Assembly: GCA_013396525.1 (NCBI GenBank)
Contig: VWYX01000403.1
Coordinates: 39,182-103,181 of the forward strand
Direction of reading: 5' to 3'
DNA length: 64,000 nucleotides
From: Chaetorhynchus papuensis
Lineage: Eukaryota > Chordata > Aves > Passeriformes > Rhipiduridae
Below, one piece after another: positions 1 to 12,779 of this stretch. A program made the translations under genes and the position numbers. The notes under the pieces were generated by a model. That model saw only the letters and a list, made by a program, of their open reading frames with translations. It searched no databases and was not told where the DNA came from. The number at the start of each line of letters is the position of its first letter. Within the stretch, counting starts at the first letter, position 1.

Positions 1-551
1 AGACAACTTACAAAGTTTGGCCCCAAATCCCAGCTCTGCCAAAGGATTCCTACACAAGCTGAGGCACAGCTCGTTTTCTCACCTCTCAGCTCCCCTCTGT
101 ACAATGCAACAAAAGAGTTCCTCACCACGTTTGACCTGTGCAAGATGAATCCAATGCACTTTGGAAAGATGATAATAAAGTCGATAAAAACAGAGGAAGC
201 TTCGCTAAAGAAACAGAAAACCCACCTGCAAACTCTTTAGCAAAACACATTGCAGCAGTTACCCTGGCTGACTTACAGAGGTGGAATTTGAGAGGCAGAA
301 TTATGACTAGAAGCAAACAGAATTAAAACAAGAAATAATCAAGCAAACATTTATAGCTCACACTTTAAAATCAATGCCCATGTTCCAGACAGTGTCATCC
401 ACACAGATAATTCAAGACTATAGTTTTCCCTTGTAGAAGAGGAAATGCAGAAGATCTCTCAGGAAAACACTGAATATAACCAAAGATATTACACCCAGCA
501 TTGATTTGCCCCTATTTGTTTTGCATAAAACACTTAAAAAAATTCTCTTAC
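1..551 (-). other. start of intron 2 of the TMEM132-family gene
   Basis: The minus strand leaves exon 2 through a consensus donor, reading AAG then GTAAGAG, with the GT at 551-550. The rest of the stretch is AT-rich sequence with no recognisable exon, repeat family or RNA gene. Short open frames on both strands have no domain-like content, and I treat them as chance. The next coding exon must lie outside the window. Confidence 0.85.
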
Positions 552-1431
552 CTTAATACAAATTGGTCTGCTAGCGAGTAATCAGCCAGGAAAACGTGGA
601 AGGTCACAATGTCACCCTCTCTGACCGGGCTGAGTGGTAAGTGAATAACGATATTTTCATCCACCCTCAGCGAAGATTGCTTTAATTTGTCTTGATTTGG
701 GTAAACAACGATGCTACCAATCCTCTCCATAGCTGACAAAGCTTGCTGTTCATTCTCTTCACCTGCATGGATATTGTTTTCCCATTTTGCGTCCTCTGGA
801 GAACATTCCCCATCCACTGCATAAATCTTATAGAAGAGCTCCACAGTAATCCCTTCCAGGGAGGCTATTTCCTCTGAAACCAGGGGTGGAGGGGAGCTGA
901 ACCAGCTGGGAGACAATTCCAACTCCACGACACATAATCCTAGGTGACCTGTCAACCTACAGCTGGCCACCACCTCTCTGGACTCCAGGAAAGCGAACAT
1001 CTTCACGCAAGGCAGCAGCTCCTCAGAATCGTAGTCATCCCAGTCCTTCCCCGCAATATAGAACAAGGTTTGTATTTTAGGTTTGTTGGAATAGATGGAG
1101 CTGTTGATTATGTGAGATTTTAATTTCCAATTAAAAGTGAATTTATTTGTGAAACCAAAAGATGCAGAAGTCAGCATGAGGTCCAAGGGAACGGGTTGTT
1201 CAACAGAAAAGGGTCCATACGTGGCATTTAGGATGGGTGGCTGTTTGGCTTTGTATATAAAGAATGAATCCACCCTAGACTGCAAACTGGAGTTCCTCAT
1301 GATATCCTGGTTGGTTTCTTTGAGGAAGAAGAAAATATCAGCGTTGGAGATGTGAGGGCTCGCAGGGAGATACGTTGGCAGGTTTGAGAATCTCTGGATG
1401 CTGTCCATGATCCCTCCTCGGCTCTCCACCA
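552..1431 (-). CDS. TMEM132B: TMEM132-family protein, coding exon 2 (N-terminal ectodomain); probably TMEM132B
   Basis: This 880-bp exon encodes residues 29 (split codon) to 321 of a single-pass neural membrane protein. The TMEM132 family has cohesin-like and immunoglobulin-like ectodomain modules and is thought to act in cell adhesion; a role of TMEM132B as a GABA-A receptor partner has been reported. Family signatures visible are DSIQRFSNLPTYLP (38-51), NQDIMRNSSLQSRV (69-82), NATYGPFSVEQ (97-107), GFTNKF and NWKLK (121-133), and KDWDD (157-161). LPC, SCRL and LGLCVVELEL carry Cys170, 186 and 195, and Cys238 follows. N-glycosylation sequons are at N75, N97 and N138. The acceptor is a pyrimidine tract ending CCCGCAG at 1438-1432. 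The donor is GTAAGAG, phase 2. The open frame running on to 1543 is intron. As I recall them, TMEM132C and D share residues such as HIMGRDWDD that this protein lacks, so B is favoured by exclusion. Family membership is near certain; the paralogue is about 60% likely. Confidence 0.9.
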
Positions 1432-4400
1432 CTGCGGGCCAAAGAGAAAAGGAAACAGAAAACAACTCAGATGTTTGCTTAGCACGGCCCTCAGTTTCTG
1501 ACAAAAGCAATGTATTACAGGAGATCAATACTGCTGGCCACATTCACAGAACAGTCTGACACAGGTACCACAGAATAACAGTTTTGGTTCAAAGCTCAGG
1601 CTGGAAACATCCCATTGCATCAGCTGTACAGCTCCACATCCACCTTCCCCAGTCCAACATCTACCTGAAAGCCATTAATCAAGTACTGGATACCACAAAG
1701 AGGGGATTGATTGGCCAGATCCCAAATTAAGTTCCAAAACTTTTTACTGGCAGTCTTTTCTTTTTTCTTTTCTCATCAGATGAAGCTTTTAGCTTCTTCT
1801 CCCCCATGTTTCAATATGCCTAAGAGACTGGCTTACTGAATGTTAGTAGCAGTAAAACAGAACAGTTTAAGCAGTAAAAATCGAATATTTTCTTTAATCT
1901 AACAATCACTAATACAATGCAGTGGGGGATGAGCACCTGCATCGCTCCCAATCCATTGTGCCAGGTCAGCAGCTTGGAAATTATTAAGAACCTGATAAAA
2001 GCTTTGTGTTCTTGAAACCAAAACTTTTCACACTAAAATATATGGGGTTTGATAGAGCTCTCAGTGGGATGGATTTAGAGGCAAGAGTGAACTTGAGAGA
2101 AGGAGAAATCCTTGACACACAGAAGGTTCTCAGACACTTAGAAAGATTTTTCAGTTTAATTCCTGAGGAGAATGAAACGCATTTGGAAACCACGGAAGTT
2201 TCTCTACAACACAATGGTCAATCCTCCAGCCAGCGCTGAGCAATTTTTCCCAGGAAAGAAAAGATTCCAGAGGGAGGGACAGATCAAATAGACACCTTTG
2301 GTTTGGGCTGATCTCCAATTAATAGTGAGATGCTTTCAGTCTGGGCTGTGATCCTACCAGAAACAGTGGCTCTTTCAAACTAACAATTCCTACGCTCCAA
2401 CAAAAAGCTGGTGAATCCAAAGCTCCTGGGAGCTGTCTCAGAGGAAACAAACAGAAACCCAAAGAATTAAAATGCAGCAGTTCCATAATGCACAGAGATA
2501 ACAAAGGCACAATGACAGAGCCTAAGGTCAAAGCTCTCGTTGTCTCTCGCTGAGCTGAGCGGTGATTTCAGTGTTTGTCAGGGCTGGGCACAGCAGATAC
2601 ACAACACACAAACAATTACACCTGTTCGAGCCAGATGACTCAGATACTTGCAGCCACAATTTAGCAGAGATAAAAACTCTAATATTTAAGCTCTTTTTTT
2701 CAGGTTGTGTATTTTTAAAGCCTACATTTATCAAAGACAGATTCTAGGGCAAATCCCATCCATTTGACTTTGCCCCACTCTTGTTCTCACTTGAAATTCT
2801 GGTCGTTTATTTTTCAAGAGTTTGATATTATCTACACTTGTTTAAATGCCTCTCATTCCACCACAATACTTTTGCCTTTATTTTTGCTGTATGTTTACTT
2901 GTGTCACAAGGGGTTTTTTCAGCCACTGGAATATTCTTTGTGGGAATGAGTAAACATGCAAAAATATACAAAAGCAGCCAAAAAAAATCTCAGCAGGAAA
3001 CACTCTACCAACAATCTCTTCTCTCACCACTGCACGTGGGGATCAGATCAGGGTTTCCTCTCAGCTCCACAGGCAAATGCAGCCCCACCGGGTGTCCCCT
3101 GCCTTGCTGTCATGCATAAACATCAGCCCCCCTCTGAACACAGCAGCACAGCCCACGGTGAAATGCACAAACCCAGATGATGGGAAACCTCCTCCTCCCT
3201 TCCCCCTGTGAGCCCTGAGCTGGGCCAGCAGCTGGCAGTGGCATCACACATGGGACAACCAATTTTCTGCTCAGGAAAATTGACCTTGGTCCTTTTCCCC
3301 TCCCCATCTTTCATCCAGATGCGGATGATGAGCAGCAGGTGCTCTCCCTCCTCAGGCAGAAAGTCACCAAGGGATGTTTTAGCAGCCCCATTTCTGCTCT
3401 GTGGTTTATTTATAGGGCACTTGGACATGTCCTGCCATTGTGCAGCTGCCCAACTCAGGTGCCAAAGTGAACTTTGCTCCTGGGAAAGCTGAGGCAGAGA
3501 GGGAAGGAATCTTTTCTTTGCTAAAAATTCAAATGCAGACAAGCCCCTTTCTGGATTAATTGTAAATAAATTGAACTACATCTGAAAGCAATAGTTTTGA
3601 GAAGTTGCATTTATCATCAGCCATACAGATAAGCAACCAAGCAGATAAGCAAGGACCCAGAGCAGCAAGAGTGCCCTCTGATTTCTGGAGCAAGAGCTAA
3701 AATCTCTTTCTCCCAAGGCACACCAGGTTGCAGAGGAGATTTAAACACTAACACAGTTCCAAACCAGAAACAAGACACGCCTTAAATGCATTTGTGTTTA
3801 CATTAAAGGACTGCCACACACACTTTATGCAGATATTTTATCTCGAGCAGTGATTTACAGGAAGTTTAAAAGGTATGTTTTTCCCTTTCCTCCATTTCGT
3901 TACAGTGGCAACTTTCAGTGCCTCTGCCCAGAACTGTTTCGAGGACTAGGATATCATCCTGCTGTAACTCAAACAAAATGAGATACAAATTTTGTCTGAA
4001 GGCTTATATGGGAAGCCATAAACATCACTAGACAGGGCTGGGCTTTGTCCTAGAACCAGCCTGCAACAAAATATGATATCTGAATTTAGCAGCATTTTAT
4101 GACACTGTAGGAACATCTAAAAAGAAATACTTCATACGACGGCAGGCCAACACCCCACCTTTTTAATTCAGCACATCAGCACCACAGCACCGATCTCCTT
4201 ACAGCAACAATCAGAAACCAGACACATTTGGAGCTTTCTGGTGCTCAATAATGCAATGAAAAAATCACCTGCTCCTTTAATAAGCACTCCAGCAAGATCA
4301 AAGAGGGCAGAACATTACACCAGAACGTGGCTTAGTTCTAATTAGGCACCAAAAGAGAGCAAGAGTTGAGGAAAAGTAAATGGGGACCAAAGGAGCATCC

Positions 4401-7130
4401 CCAGAGCCCAGTGCTTCCTCACAGGCAGAGCAGTCTGGTTTGCTCAGACTGCTGGGGCACTGTTGAGGGGAGATGTGTGGAAATAGGACACTGCTGGATG
4501 TGAATTGAGATATTTAGTTTGAATTTCTGAAAAACTTTTCCCTTGTGACAGGTTCTCTGCACGTGCTTTGACTCTTACTTGGATCAGCCAACTACTGACC
4601 CCGAGAGCAACAGGTCAACTTGTTTTAAAACCTCATCACTGCAATTCTATGCCTAAAATCCTTCCCTCCAGAGCTGGGCAGTATCCTCACAGCCCAGCTC
4701 ATCCTGCAAACTCTGAGATGGAAAGAAAACACCCTTGTGATGTGTCTGAGGCACAGAGAAAGAGGAGGCCCTGTGCACAGAACCGAGCAGGCAGTGCTGT
4801 GCATCAGAGATGTCCCTTCCTGCTTCTTACCCTGCCCAGCTCAGGCCTCAAATGAAACTTCTTTTCTCTCCTCTTGAGGATTTTTTACCTAACCATAAAA
4901 TTATCCATCACTTTTGGTTTTAATCTCACTTGACCCTGGACTTTGCTGCCACAAGAATCGGCACAGGACTAAAACAGATGCAAAGCCACAGCTGCAGGTC
5001 AGGCTGTGCAATAAAAATCTGCCATTCCCAGAACTCAAGATTTCACTGAAGCTGCATTTCTTAGATTTCATACTTTTTAATAAGAAATCAAACAAGTATC
5101 CTGCTGGAAGATAGTGGTGGCAGTGGCAGACCAGAGTTAAAAACAATGACTCTATTTTGAATTGTAGTAAGAGGAAAGTCTTTTAAAATCAGCATTTTGT
5201 AACAAAAAAGGAAAATAGCTCCTGATGGAGCATAAATCCAAATTTCACATCTAAATCTTCTCTCTGCTTTAGCGAACTACTTAACAGGAGCCAAGTCTTC
5301 CATAAGCCATCAGTAATTCTGAAGCTGGAGGTGCAAGGAACAACAACTGTTTAAAATTGCAACTCTTTCAATATCCTTTTTCTCTGAAAACAAACAAGAA
5401 GCCGATCCTGCACCTGTGGAAAAACTGTGAAGCTGTTAAAATTCATCTTTCCTGCAGCATCATCAGAACTGTAGAGCGAGATCATACAGACACTCCTCTT
5501 TGTGAAAGAGGAATAATTTCAAGTAATGTGGTGCCAGTAAGTGCTATGATGTTATCCATGACTCATAGAGGCAATCAATGGCTTGTCTGTACAGGAGAAA
5601 AATCACCAGGCCCTCCCACCAGCCCTCACTGAAACACCATAAAGATCAAACTACACATGTACATTATTCCACTGCAAAAATGGCTCTATTCATAATAATT
5701 ATTTCGTTCTGGAATTGCAGGCGTTAGCCTTGAATAAAAACACACTGTATCCCAGAAAAGGGTGTCTACACAAGGAAAGCTATTCTGGAATTCATAAATT
5801 ATAGGCAAATAGTTAATTCTGTGTAGGTCACTTTCTCCCATACAGCCAAGGGATGCTGTTCAGAGAGCCCAGCCGTGAGAGGTCGTTCAAGGTGGTTTGG
5901 CCTGGCTACAGCTGGGAAAACTCTGACTCCTAAGCCTGGCAGGAGGAAAAGGAGGAGGATGATTACAGTGTGGAAGTCTACTACGAGTTTAGACATCATT
6001 TGAGCACTATGAGTAGGCTAAGTCTGGGTTGTGTGAGGATTTAGGGAGCCTGGATGAACACCCGCCTCGTGCTCTCCCTGACTCACTCAAAATTTAATGA
6101 AATACCCAGGAAAGGAAGATGTCACTGTTTACTTCCCACATTCAGAGCCCATCCTGTGACTCATCTCCTCAGTTTTACATTCATAAGGAAAATGAGAAGA
6201 ACCCTCCACAGTCCCCCTGAGGGGTAAATTTCCATCACCCAACTAAAGTAGGAAAAATTCCATCACCTTCCATTCACAAATAAGCCTTACTCCTTTAGTG
6301 CTTGACATCGTTATTCAGTGAACCACACTGGCACAGGAAAAGAGCCATAATGACAATTAGTGTTTTCAGCTGTAACAGAATAATTTGAAAATACAAATGA
6401 TACTGCAAGAAAGAGTTAAGAAGAGCTCTGGGTACATTTTTAACGTTAAAGTCAAACCAGAAGCTGTCAAGATATAAAAAATAATAGTGTGAGAAAAGAT
6501 GATAAAATCCCTTAAAGCTTTTCTCATTCTCTCTTCTTCTTATCCTAATTTGATGTAAGGATAGAACTTGATGTAGGACTCACAGCCAATTCACAGCCCT
6601 TACATTCAATCTTGATTACACATTTGTGGAGACAGAGATTTGCTTTGCAAAACATTGCTGGTCCAGCAGCTTGTTTGGAAAGACAATTTAAAAAAAAAAA
6701 TCAACTTAATCCAAACATCTAAAACTGAAGAGAGGTTAATTAACTTTTGTTGGCTTGGGACAATGTCTCACATCCTTATGTCCGAATGTCTGAGTCAAGC
6801 TTCCGTTGCCCAGACTCCTCTGCAGCTGCACATTGTGGCCACCCTCGGCTGGAGTCAGCCCATCTCGTTCCAGAAGGGTGTCAAAGCCCAGCCACGCTCC
6901 AGCCTCCCCTTCAGTAAATCAGGGTATGCCCAGAATTCCTTCATCCTCTGCCAGACTCTGATATGTGCAGGGTGAGAGCTCAGCCGTGGCAGGAGCCCAG
7001 TGCCCCCCAGGAACTCGAGCACCGAAGGTGGCCAGGGCAGACCCGTGTGAGGTTCAGGTGCCCGTGGGCAGAGCAGTCCTGCCACGTCTGAGCTGTTGGC
7101 TCCCTCTTCACTAAAGCTTCCCCAGCCAAA
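1432..7130. other. intronic DNA with no recognised element
   Basis: This stretch has mixed base composition. I see no retroelement family, RNA gene or CpG cluster in it. A plus-strand open frame at 2006-2239 looks protein-like by eye but has no known domain, no splice support and no recognised relative. Tracts at 2690-2710 and 6680-6700 are simple T- or A-rich runs. Confidence 0.6.
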
Positions 7131-7226
7131 AGTTTTAGAGGCTTTTAGTGCTCCCTCTGAACCCTGTACAGTGGGAAACATGATGACCGAGGCACCTGCT
7201 TTTATAGACTGGAGTAACAGAGAAAC
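7131..7226 (+). repeat. unclassified 96-bp repeat, copy 1
   Basis: This segment aligns without gaps to 9250-9345 in the same orientation, with about 10 differences in 96 bases. The similarity stops abruptly on both sides: the left flanks (7000-7130 and 9130-9249) and the right flanks are unrelated. I do not recognise the family. It could be a fragment of an interspersed repeat, or a local duplication whose flanks have diverged. Strand is arbitrary. Confidence 0.7.
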
Positions 7227-7539
7227 CACATGCCAATGTTTACCCAGCACTCTGCTTCCAAAAAAGCTTTAAAGCAGCATCTCTAACCTCATAAATCTTT
7301 TGTCTACTAAAATTCATTTTTAAGTGCAAAATTAAACCATGCATATGAATGAAACCCCTGATCAGGCCACACACTCAGTCATAAATTGTATTGTTGTGTT
7401 CCAAAGCAAGGCGAGTGCTTTGCCTGCTTGCCAGTGCCAGCAGATTAAGTTGGATGGTGAAGTTTCTGAGCTGGTGCTTAGCAGAGTTTTTAGCTTGCCT
7501 GCATTTTGCACAGTCACCCATACTGAAAGACATATGTGC

Positions 7540-7760
7540 AGCAAGGCCACCTACAGATAGTAATAAAACCGTGCTGTCTGAAAGGCTGCCTATAAATCTT
7601 ATTAAAGTAATCCCTTCCCTGAACCCAGATTATTACATTCACCTTTATGGTAGAATAAAAATTAATTTTCTCAGCTATAATAAGTGTATGATAAGAAGGC
7701 ATCGCTTGGGACTAAATAAAGATTATAATTAACTCCAACTGAATAAATCTAAATTTAGCT
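7540..7760. promoter_or_regulatory. candidate conserved non-coding element (AT-rich, TAAT-rich)
   Basis: This is a non-repetitive AT-rich block with many homeodomain-type cores (TAAT/ATTA), including AAAATTAATTTT near 7658 and TTATAATTAACT near 7723. Composition and texture resemble enhancer-like conserved elements found in introns of neurodevelopmental genes. This is inference only, since no alignment was possible. Confidence 0.25.
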
Positions 7761-9249
7761 TGGACTAGCAATTTGCTTTCATGCATTTTCCTCTACGACT
7801 GAGTGAAAAGGTACAGGAGGATTAGCATCCCATGCCAGTTCCAGCACTGCTGTCACAGAAAGGACTGGGGCAGAGTGTAATCCAATACCCAAAAGGCCTG
7901 AAGATTAATTCAGGGTTCTCTATCAGCAAAAGTTTGGAAAAGTGGAGAAAAACAAAAAGGCTCAAAATTGCCATTAGCCTGGCAAGGAGAACATGAAGTG
8001 TTGGACTCCAGGGGGAATATTGCTCCCTGTGCTCCCTAAATCTGTGTTAGGCAAAGGCAGGAGCTCTGCCCCAGGCTGCTGAGAGCACATTTAGGGGAAG
8101 CATCCTCTGTGATTGCTGGATCTTGCTCTTTCCTACCAAACATCTGCTTTTGGGTGCTGTTGGAAAGGGGCTGCTGGGCCAGATGGGTCTGTGCCCTGAC
8201 CTGGTACAGTCACCCTTAATTTGCTTTCCCTCACCTGCAACACTCACAGGATCCCAAAAGCAACAGCAAAACAAGGTGCCACAACATTAAACAAGGACCT
8301 TGAAACAAACAAAACAGCGTGAAGCAAATGCATCAAACAAACAGGCAAAGTTTACCCTGGCTTTTTACTTTAGCTGAAAATAAAAACCCTTCCAGAGCGC
8401 TATACCCAGCAGATTAGAGATTTATCCTTTTTCGAGGAAACAAGGCTCTACTTATAAAGGGTTGAGGAACTGCCTTGTTAAGCCAGTACCTCATTATTTG
8501 TGTTCTCTGGGAAAAGGATTGTTAACAGTGTTATTACTGGGAAGGAGGAGGTCCAGCCTGTTCTCCAAATGGACCCTGTATTTATTCGAAGCAGGGAACA
8601 GCGTGCAGCCCGAGCTGTAAAGCTCCAGTGCCGCCTCCTCCTCGGAATTTCATGCAAGCCCATGCAGACCTCAGATTTGCCAGGATAAGAAGATTTTATC
8701 AGGTATAAAGCTGCAGCTGAACCATTATCTTTATAGCAGAATTGTTCTCCGATTGGTACATTTATTTCCAAAGAATGGAGTAGTTTTACCTTAAAAGCAA
8801 CATGACAACAGTCTGAAATTTAAAAAAAAAAGTATTAGAATGAAATGTAAGTACGTGTGTAATGCACTACTCCATTATAACACCTTAAAGTCACCTCTCA
8901 TGGGGGTTCAGCTTTCCTAGACAGGACACCCATCTGCCACCCCAGCACCATCACTGCTTTTTGAGAACAATTCCTCCCCAAATATGAAATTAGTCAAAAT
9001 TATGCTGTCCAAACCTAAGGAGAGCAAATTCCTCCTGAAAAATTAACACTGCCTGTTATAGTTAAACTTGTGACAGCTTCTAATCCAAACATCCAGCACC
9101 TCTATAGGTTACAAAGTGGAATTTTATTCCATCAGGGTGAAGAGAGATGCCCTTTGCTCCACAAAGGCTACCATCATGTCAAGGCCTGGAAGGACCTGAG
9201 ATACAGGACACTGAACCTGTGGCCTGTGTAAGGAAGGGCATTTCAGGGA
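7761..9249. other. intronic DNA with no recognised element
   Basis: Unique-looking sequence with a short A run near 8822. I found no repeat family, RNA gene or convincing exon. Confidence 0.6.
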
Positions 9250-9345
9250 AGTTTTAGAGGCTTTTATTGCTCCCTCTGAACCCCGTACAGTGGGAAACAT
9301 GATCACCAAGGCATCTGGTTTTATGGACTGGAGTCATAGAGAAAA
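9250..9345 (+). repeat. unclassified 96-bp repeat, copy 2
   Basis: This is the gap-free partner of 7131-7226, at about 90% identity and 2,119 bp away in direct orientation. Its core includes GTACAGTGGGAAACATGAT near 9285-9303. No terminal inverted repeats or target-site duplications are evident around either copy. The family is not recognised. Confidence 0.7.
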
Positions 9346-9567
9346 CAGTCACAATGAAAAAAATTTAAAAACTCTTTAAACATCCCTAAAATAGCTTTTC
9401 CTGAAATACAGTGGGATGGTTTGGCCGCCCCCACCTCAGAGCAGGGAGCGTGCCGAAGGAAGGAAATCCCCCATGAGTTTTCTCATTTATTGTGGCTGTT
9501 GCAGTGGCTCAGCTTGCTCTGCTGGCTGATCACTGGCCTAACTTGCCATTCTCATTTCGATCAGGGT

Positions 9568-9697
9568 TGTTAATACGGTGGCTAAAAGTCAAAGGCTGCT
9601 CTTGGCAAGTTTCTCTGCATGTCTTATACAACAGCAACAGGGAAATTGTCCTGCCACTTACAATTAGAGGCTTTAGTACAGTGGCTAAAGGTCACAA
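9568..9697 (+). repeat. short internal repeat with a nuclear-receptor-like half-site
   Basis: A motif of about 25 bases occurs twice, roughly 100 bp apart. The first copy reads TTAATACGGTGGCTAAAAG near 9570 and the second TTAGTACAGTGGCTAAAGG near 9672. The second copy carries CTAAAGGTCA (9685-9694), which fits the ROR-type response element (A/T-rich flank plus GGTCA). The first copy has a weaker AAAAGTCAAA. Functional use is inference. Confidence 0.35.
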
Positions 9698-12600
9698 ATT
9701 CATCAGCTGAAAGAACCGAAGGACAGAGCTGCTATTGCAAGTTAAACTGAAGTTTAAAAAACACCTGATTAACCATGGAGGGGTTTTGTTCTGGTTACCT
9801 GGAGAGGAGAAACAACTGCTAAAGCAGCTGCCAGCACTGACAACCCCTGTGCATCCCTCCTGGCACCTGATAAATAAGGTTTGTCACGGCCACTGGAGGT
9901 TCTCATTGCTAAAAAGAAGGTTAGGAGAGGGCTCCCTACCATTATCCGAAGCAAAACTCATTCTCCCTCAGTGATATTTCATAAACAACAGAAAATGAAT
10001 ACATGTATGGGAGTGTGTGGATATATTCTCCAAATAACAGAGAAGCTTTACAAGGCAAACACATTCACTAAAGGCACCAGGTGATTGCAAAAGTAAATCT
10101 TTTAAATATATGCTCTAAACCATTAGCCAACTGTGAAATATTTGTATTCAGTGTCAAAACATCTACACATCACACAAAGCCAAGAGACTGACAGGAGAAA
10201 GGGCAGGATTTATGTTAGCTGGGGTCTATCTGTCATGGAGATAGGAAAGCTGAGAGAGAGCCCTTTTATTAAAATCACTCTCTGGCTGCAGATATTGATC
10301 TAAGCAGCTAAGGTTGGATAGCAAAGTGTGTCCCCATTGCTCACAAAGTTCCTCCCTAGCACAGCAGGAAGGACTGGGGTAAATGCCCTCACCCCCCAGC
10401 AAATGGCACCCCAAAAGGATGGGCAGGGAACAAAGGGCACTGGTATAAACAGCATCCCACAACACCATGGCACAGCTGCCTTCCAGGAACTAGAAAGTCC
10501 CTCTCAACTCCTCTTCCCAAGTTTTCAGGAAGCCTATTTTGCTCTCCAAATCACTGAGGCAGGTTGCCATTACTCTCAGTCTGAGTTCAGCTTTAAAATA
10601 ATGCAGAGAAACACAGTGCTGAATGCATTTCTTGCAGTGCCATTTTAAGGAGCAAATGTTATTTCAAAGGGATCCTTCCCTAAATCTGCTTCAGCATTTT
10701 CCATTTTTCCTCTAAGCAATAATTTCTCACCTGGTTTGGGCTGATCCCTCCCCCTCAGCTCCTGAAGGACCCAGATTTTGGCTGTGCTTCTCTTTACAAA
10801 CCCCAGCTACTGCCTGTGTTCAGTGGCCTTGAGTATTACACCTCAACCCAAAATTAGTTCCTTCTAGTTCCTGCTGCTGTTTGTGGGCAGCAGCAGCAAA
10901 ATGAAGGAAAGGAACTTGATGTTCTACATAACTACAGACTTTCTAAATTCCTGCATCCACAGGTTACACAGGCACATCATTTTAGAGCACTTCTGATTCT
11001 CCCCATGTAAGCATCTCTCTTTGGAGATACTGGAAAATTTCTTGCATGAGCCGAAAATGACAGGACATTAAAATGTTGATTCTTCAGAGGCATTGTCAGA
11101 AAGCAGGAAGGTTGGTCCAAAGCCTTTCTCCAGAACAATGGGCTTTCACTGGATTCTCCTTCCTGTTGTTTCAAAGCTCTTGGAGGAAACAAGCTCTGAA
11201 CTGATGGGCCCAAAGAGCCACGTGAAACCACAAAAGCAGCTTACAGTAAACCCGCTGTAAAGTTATTAAGAACACAGATATGTCTTGAATGCACAGGAAA
11301 TCCTCTGTCTCACCAGCACACATCCACATCCCACCGTGACTGTAATCCCAGGAGAGTCTGTGCCCCTGCTGGGGACCGTGATAAAACAGAACAGAGACAC
11401 CCACAGCAAAACCCAGGTGGGGCAGCAGCCCCTCAGCTCTGCTTGAGCTCTGGGAGCGATTCTCCTCTCACTGCCCATTTCTGCTGGGTCACTCACCAGG
11501 ATGGTGACCCTGACTACCCATGCTGGTTCTGGGGACTGTTAGCAGTGCAGACAGTGAATTCCTGGTTAAACCTTTGCAGTGTTTAGGTCTGGGGAAAGAA
11601 GTCAGCTCTCACTTAGGTCTCCCAGCAGAACTGCAGAGGTGCAGGCGGTTGCCTCCAGCAGGATTTGTGTCCCCATCCTGCAAACGCACAGATTTCAAGT
11701 GTGTGCAGCCTCCCTGCATCAGGGAGATTTGAGCACAAGGTGCAAAGTTCCAGGACAGAGACCTGTGAGGTCATGCAGCCTTTTATCTGCCTCAAAAAAA
11801 AGCTGCACGGCTTTACAGATTCCCCACTATTTGTTCAGAGATACCTGGGCCTTTTTTCTCTGAACCCAGGCTTCAACCTGCACTTTGCATTGCCCTCACC
11901 AGCAACCAGTACTACACTAAGCAGAGTCCCAGAGCAAGATGTGTTCTCTGACTCCCACAGGAGCAAACACACGGGCCTAACTCTGCAGTTCAGACATCAC
12001 TGAGTTAGCAATTCATGTCTGCCTCTCAAGGAACAGCACATGAAAACACGAATCCTTCCTTTCTAGTGACAGCCTGGGTTTTTTTACCCCTGCCCAAAAT
12101 ACCCAGAACAAAAGTTTCTGTTTTGTCTCAGATTTCTTTACTTAATTCAACATTTTATTTTTGGAATGACAACAGCCTCAAGCAACTCCATTAATTTGTT
12201 ACAGAGTGAGAGAGCTTTGCATTCCAAGTGTGATTGCTGACCTGCTCCCCTGCTCCCTTGCTTATTGAAACAGTCCTGCTCAAGCACATCCCAGTACCAG
12301 AACAAAGAATAATTTCTCATGCTTGAATGCATTATTTTACTTTATGAATACACATTTGACGTATTTTACAAATTTACGGCAGATGCTGTCAGAAAGGACA
12401 AAATACCCCTCCCCTGGCAGTGCTTTTCTCTTAGCACAGCAATCAAAGGCTGCAGCTTGTCACTCACACGTGGAGAACAGCTCCTCTTGGGGACAGCAGA
12501 AGGAGCCTGCAGCCCCGCTCAGGACTTCTTGGGTGTTTGTTTCTCTTTCTGTTGCGGATTCGCAATTTAAAGTTTGATTTTCTAAGCACAATGAAAATTC

Positions 12601-12779
12601 CCAATAGCTCTGGAGGAGGCAGTTCAAGGAGATCTTGTCAAAATATTTGTGTGTAAAGAGAGTGAAACCTTATTATGACTTTCGTGCTGTGAGGCACCAA
12701 ATACAGCTACCTTGCTCGCAGACAATTATTAACTCAAAGAATAAAAACTCTTGAGCAAAACCCAAATTTGGATGAGGTC
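9698..12779. other. intronic DNA with no recognised element
   Basis: Ordinary unique intron sequence. Open frames here are short, overlapping and without recognisable domains. I see no CpG cluster and no retroelement. Confidence 0.55.

Noticed and set aside
1432..1543. Upstream extension of the exon 2 open frame to an ATG at 1543
   Set aside because: The extension crosses a good acceptor with a pyrimidine tract, and family similarity begins only after it.
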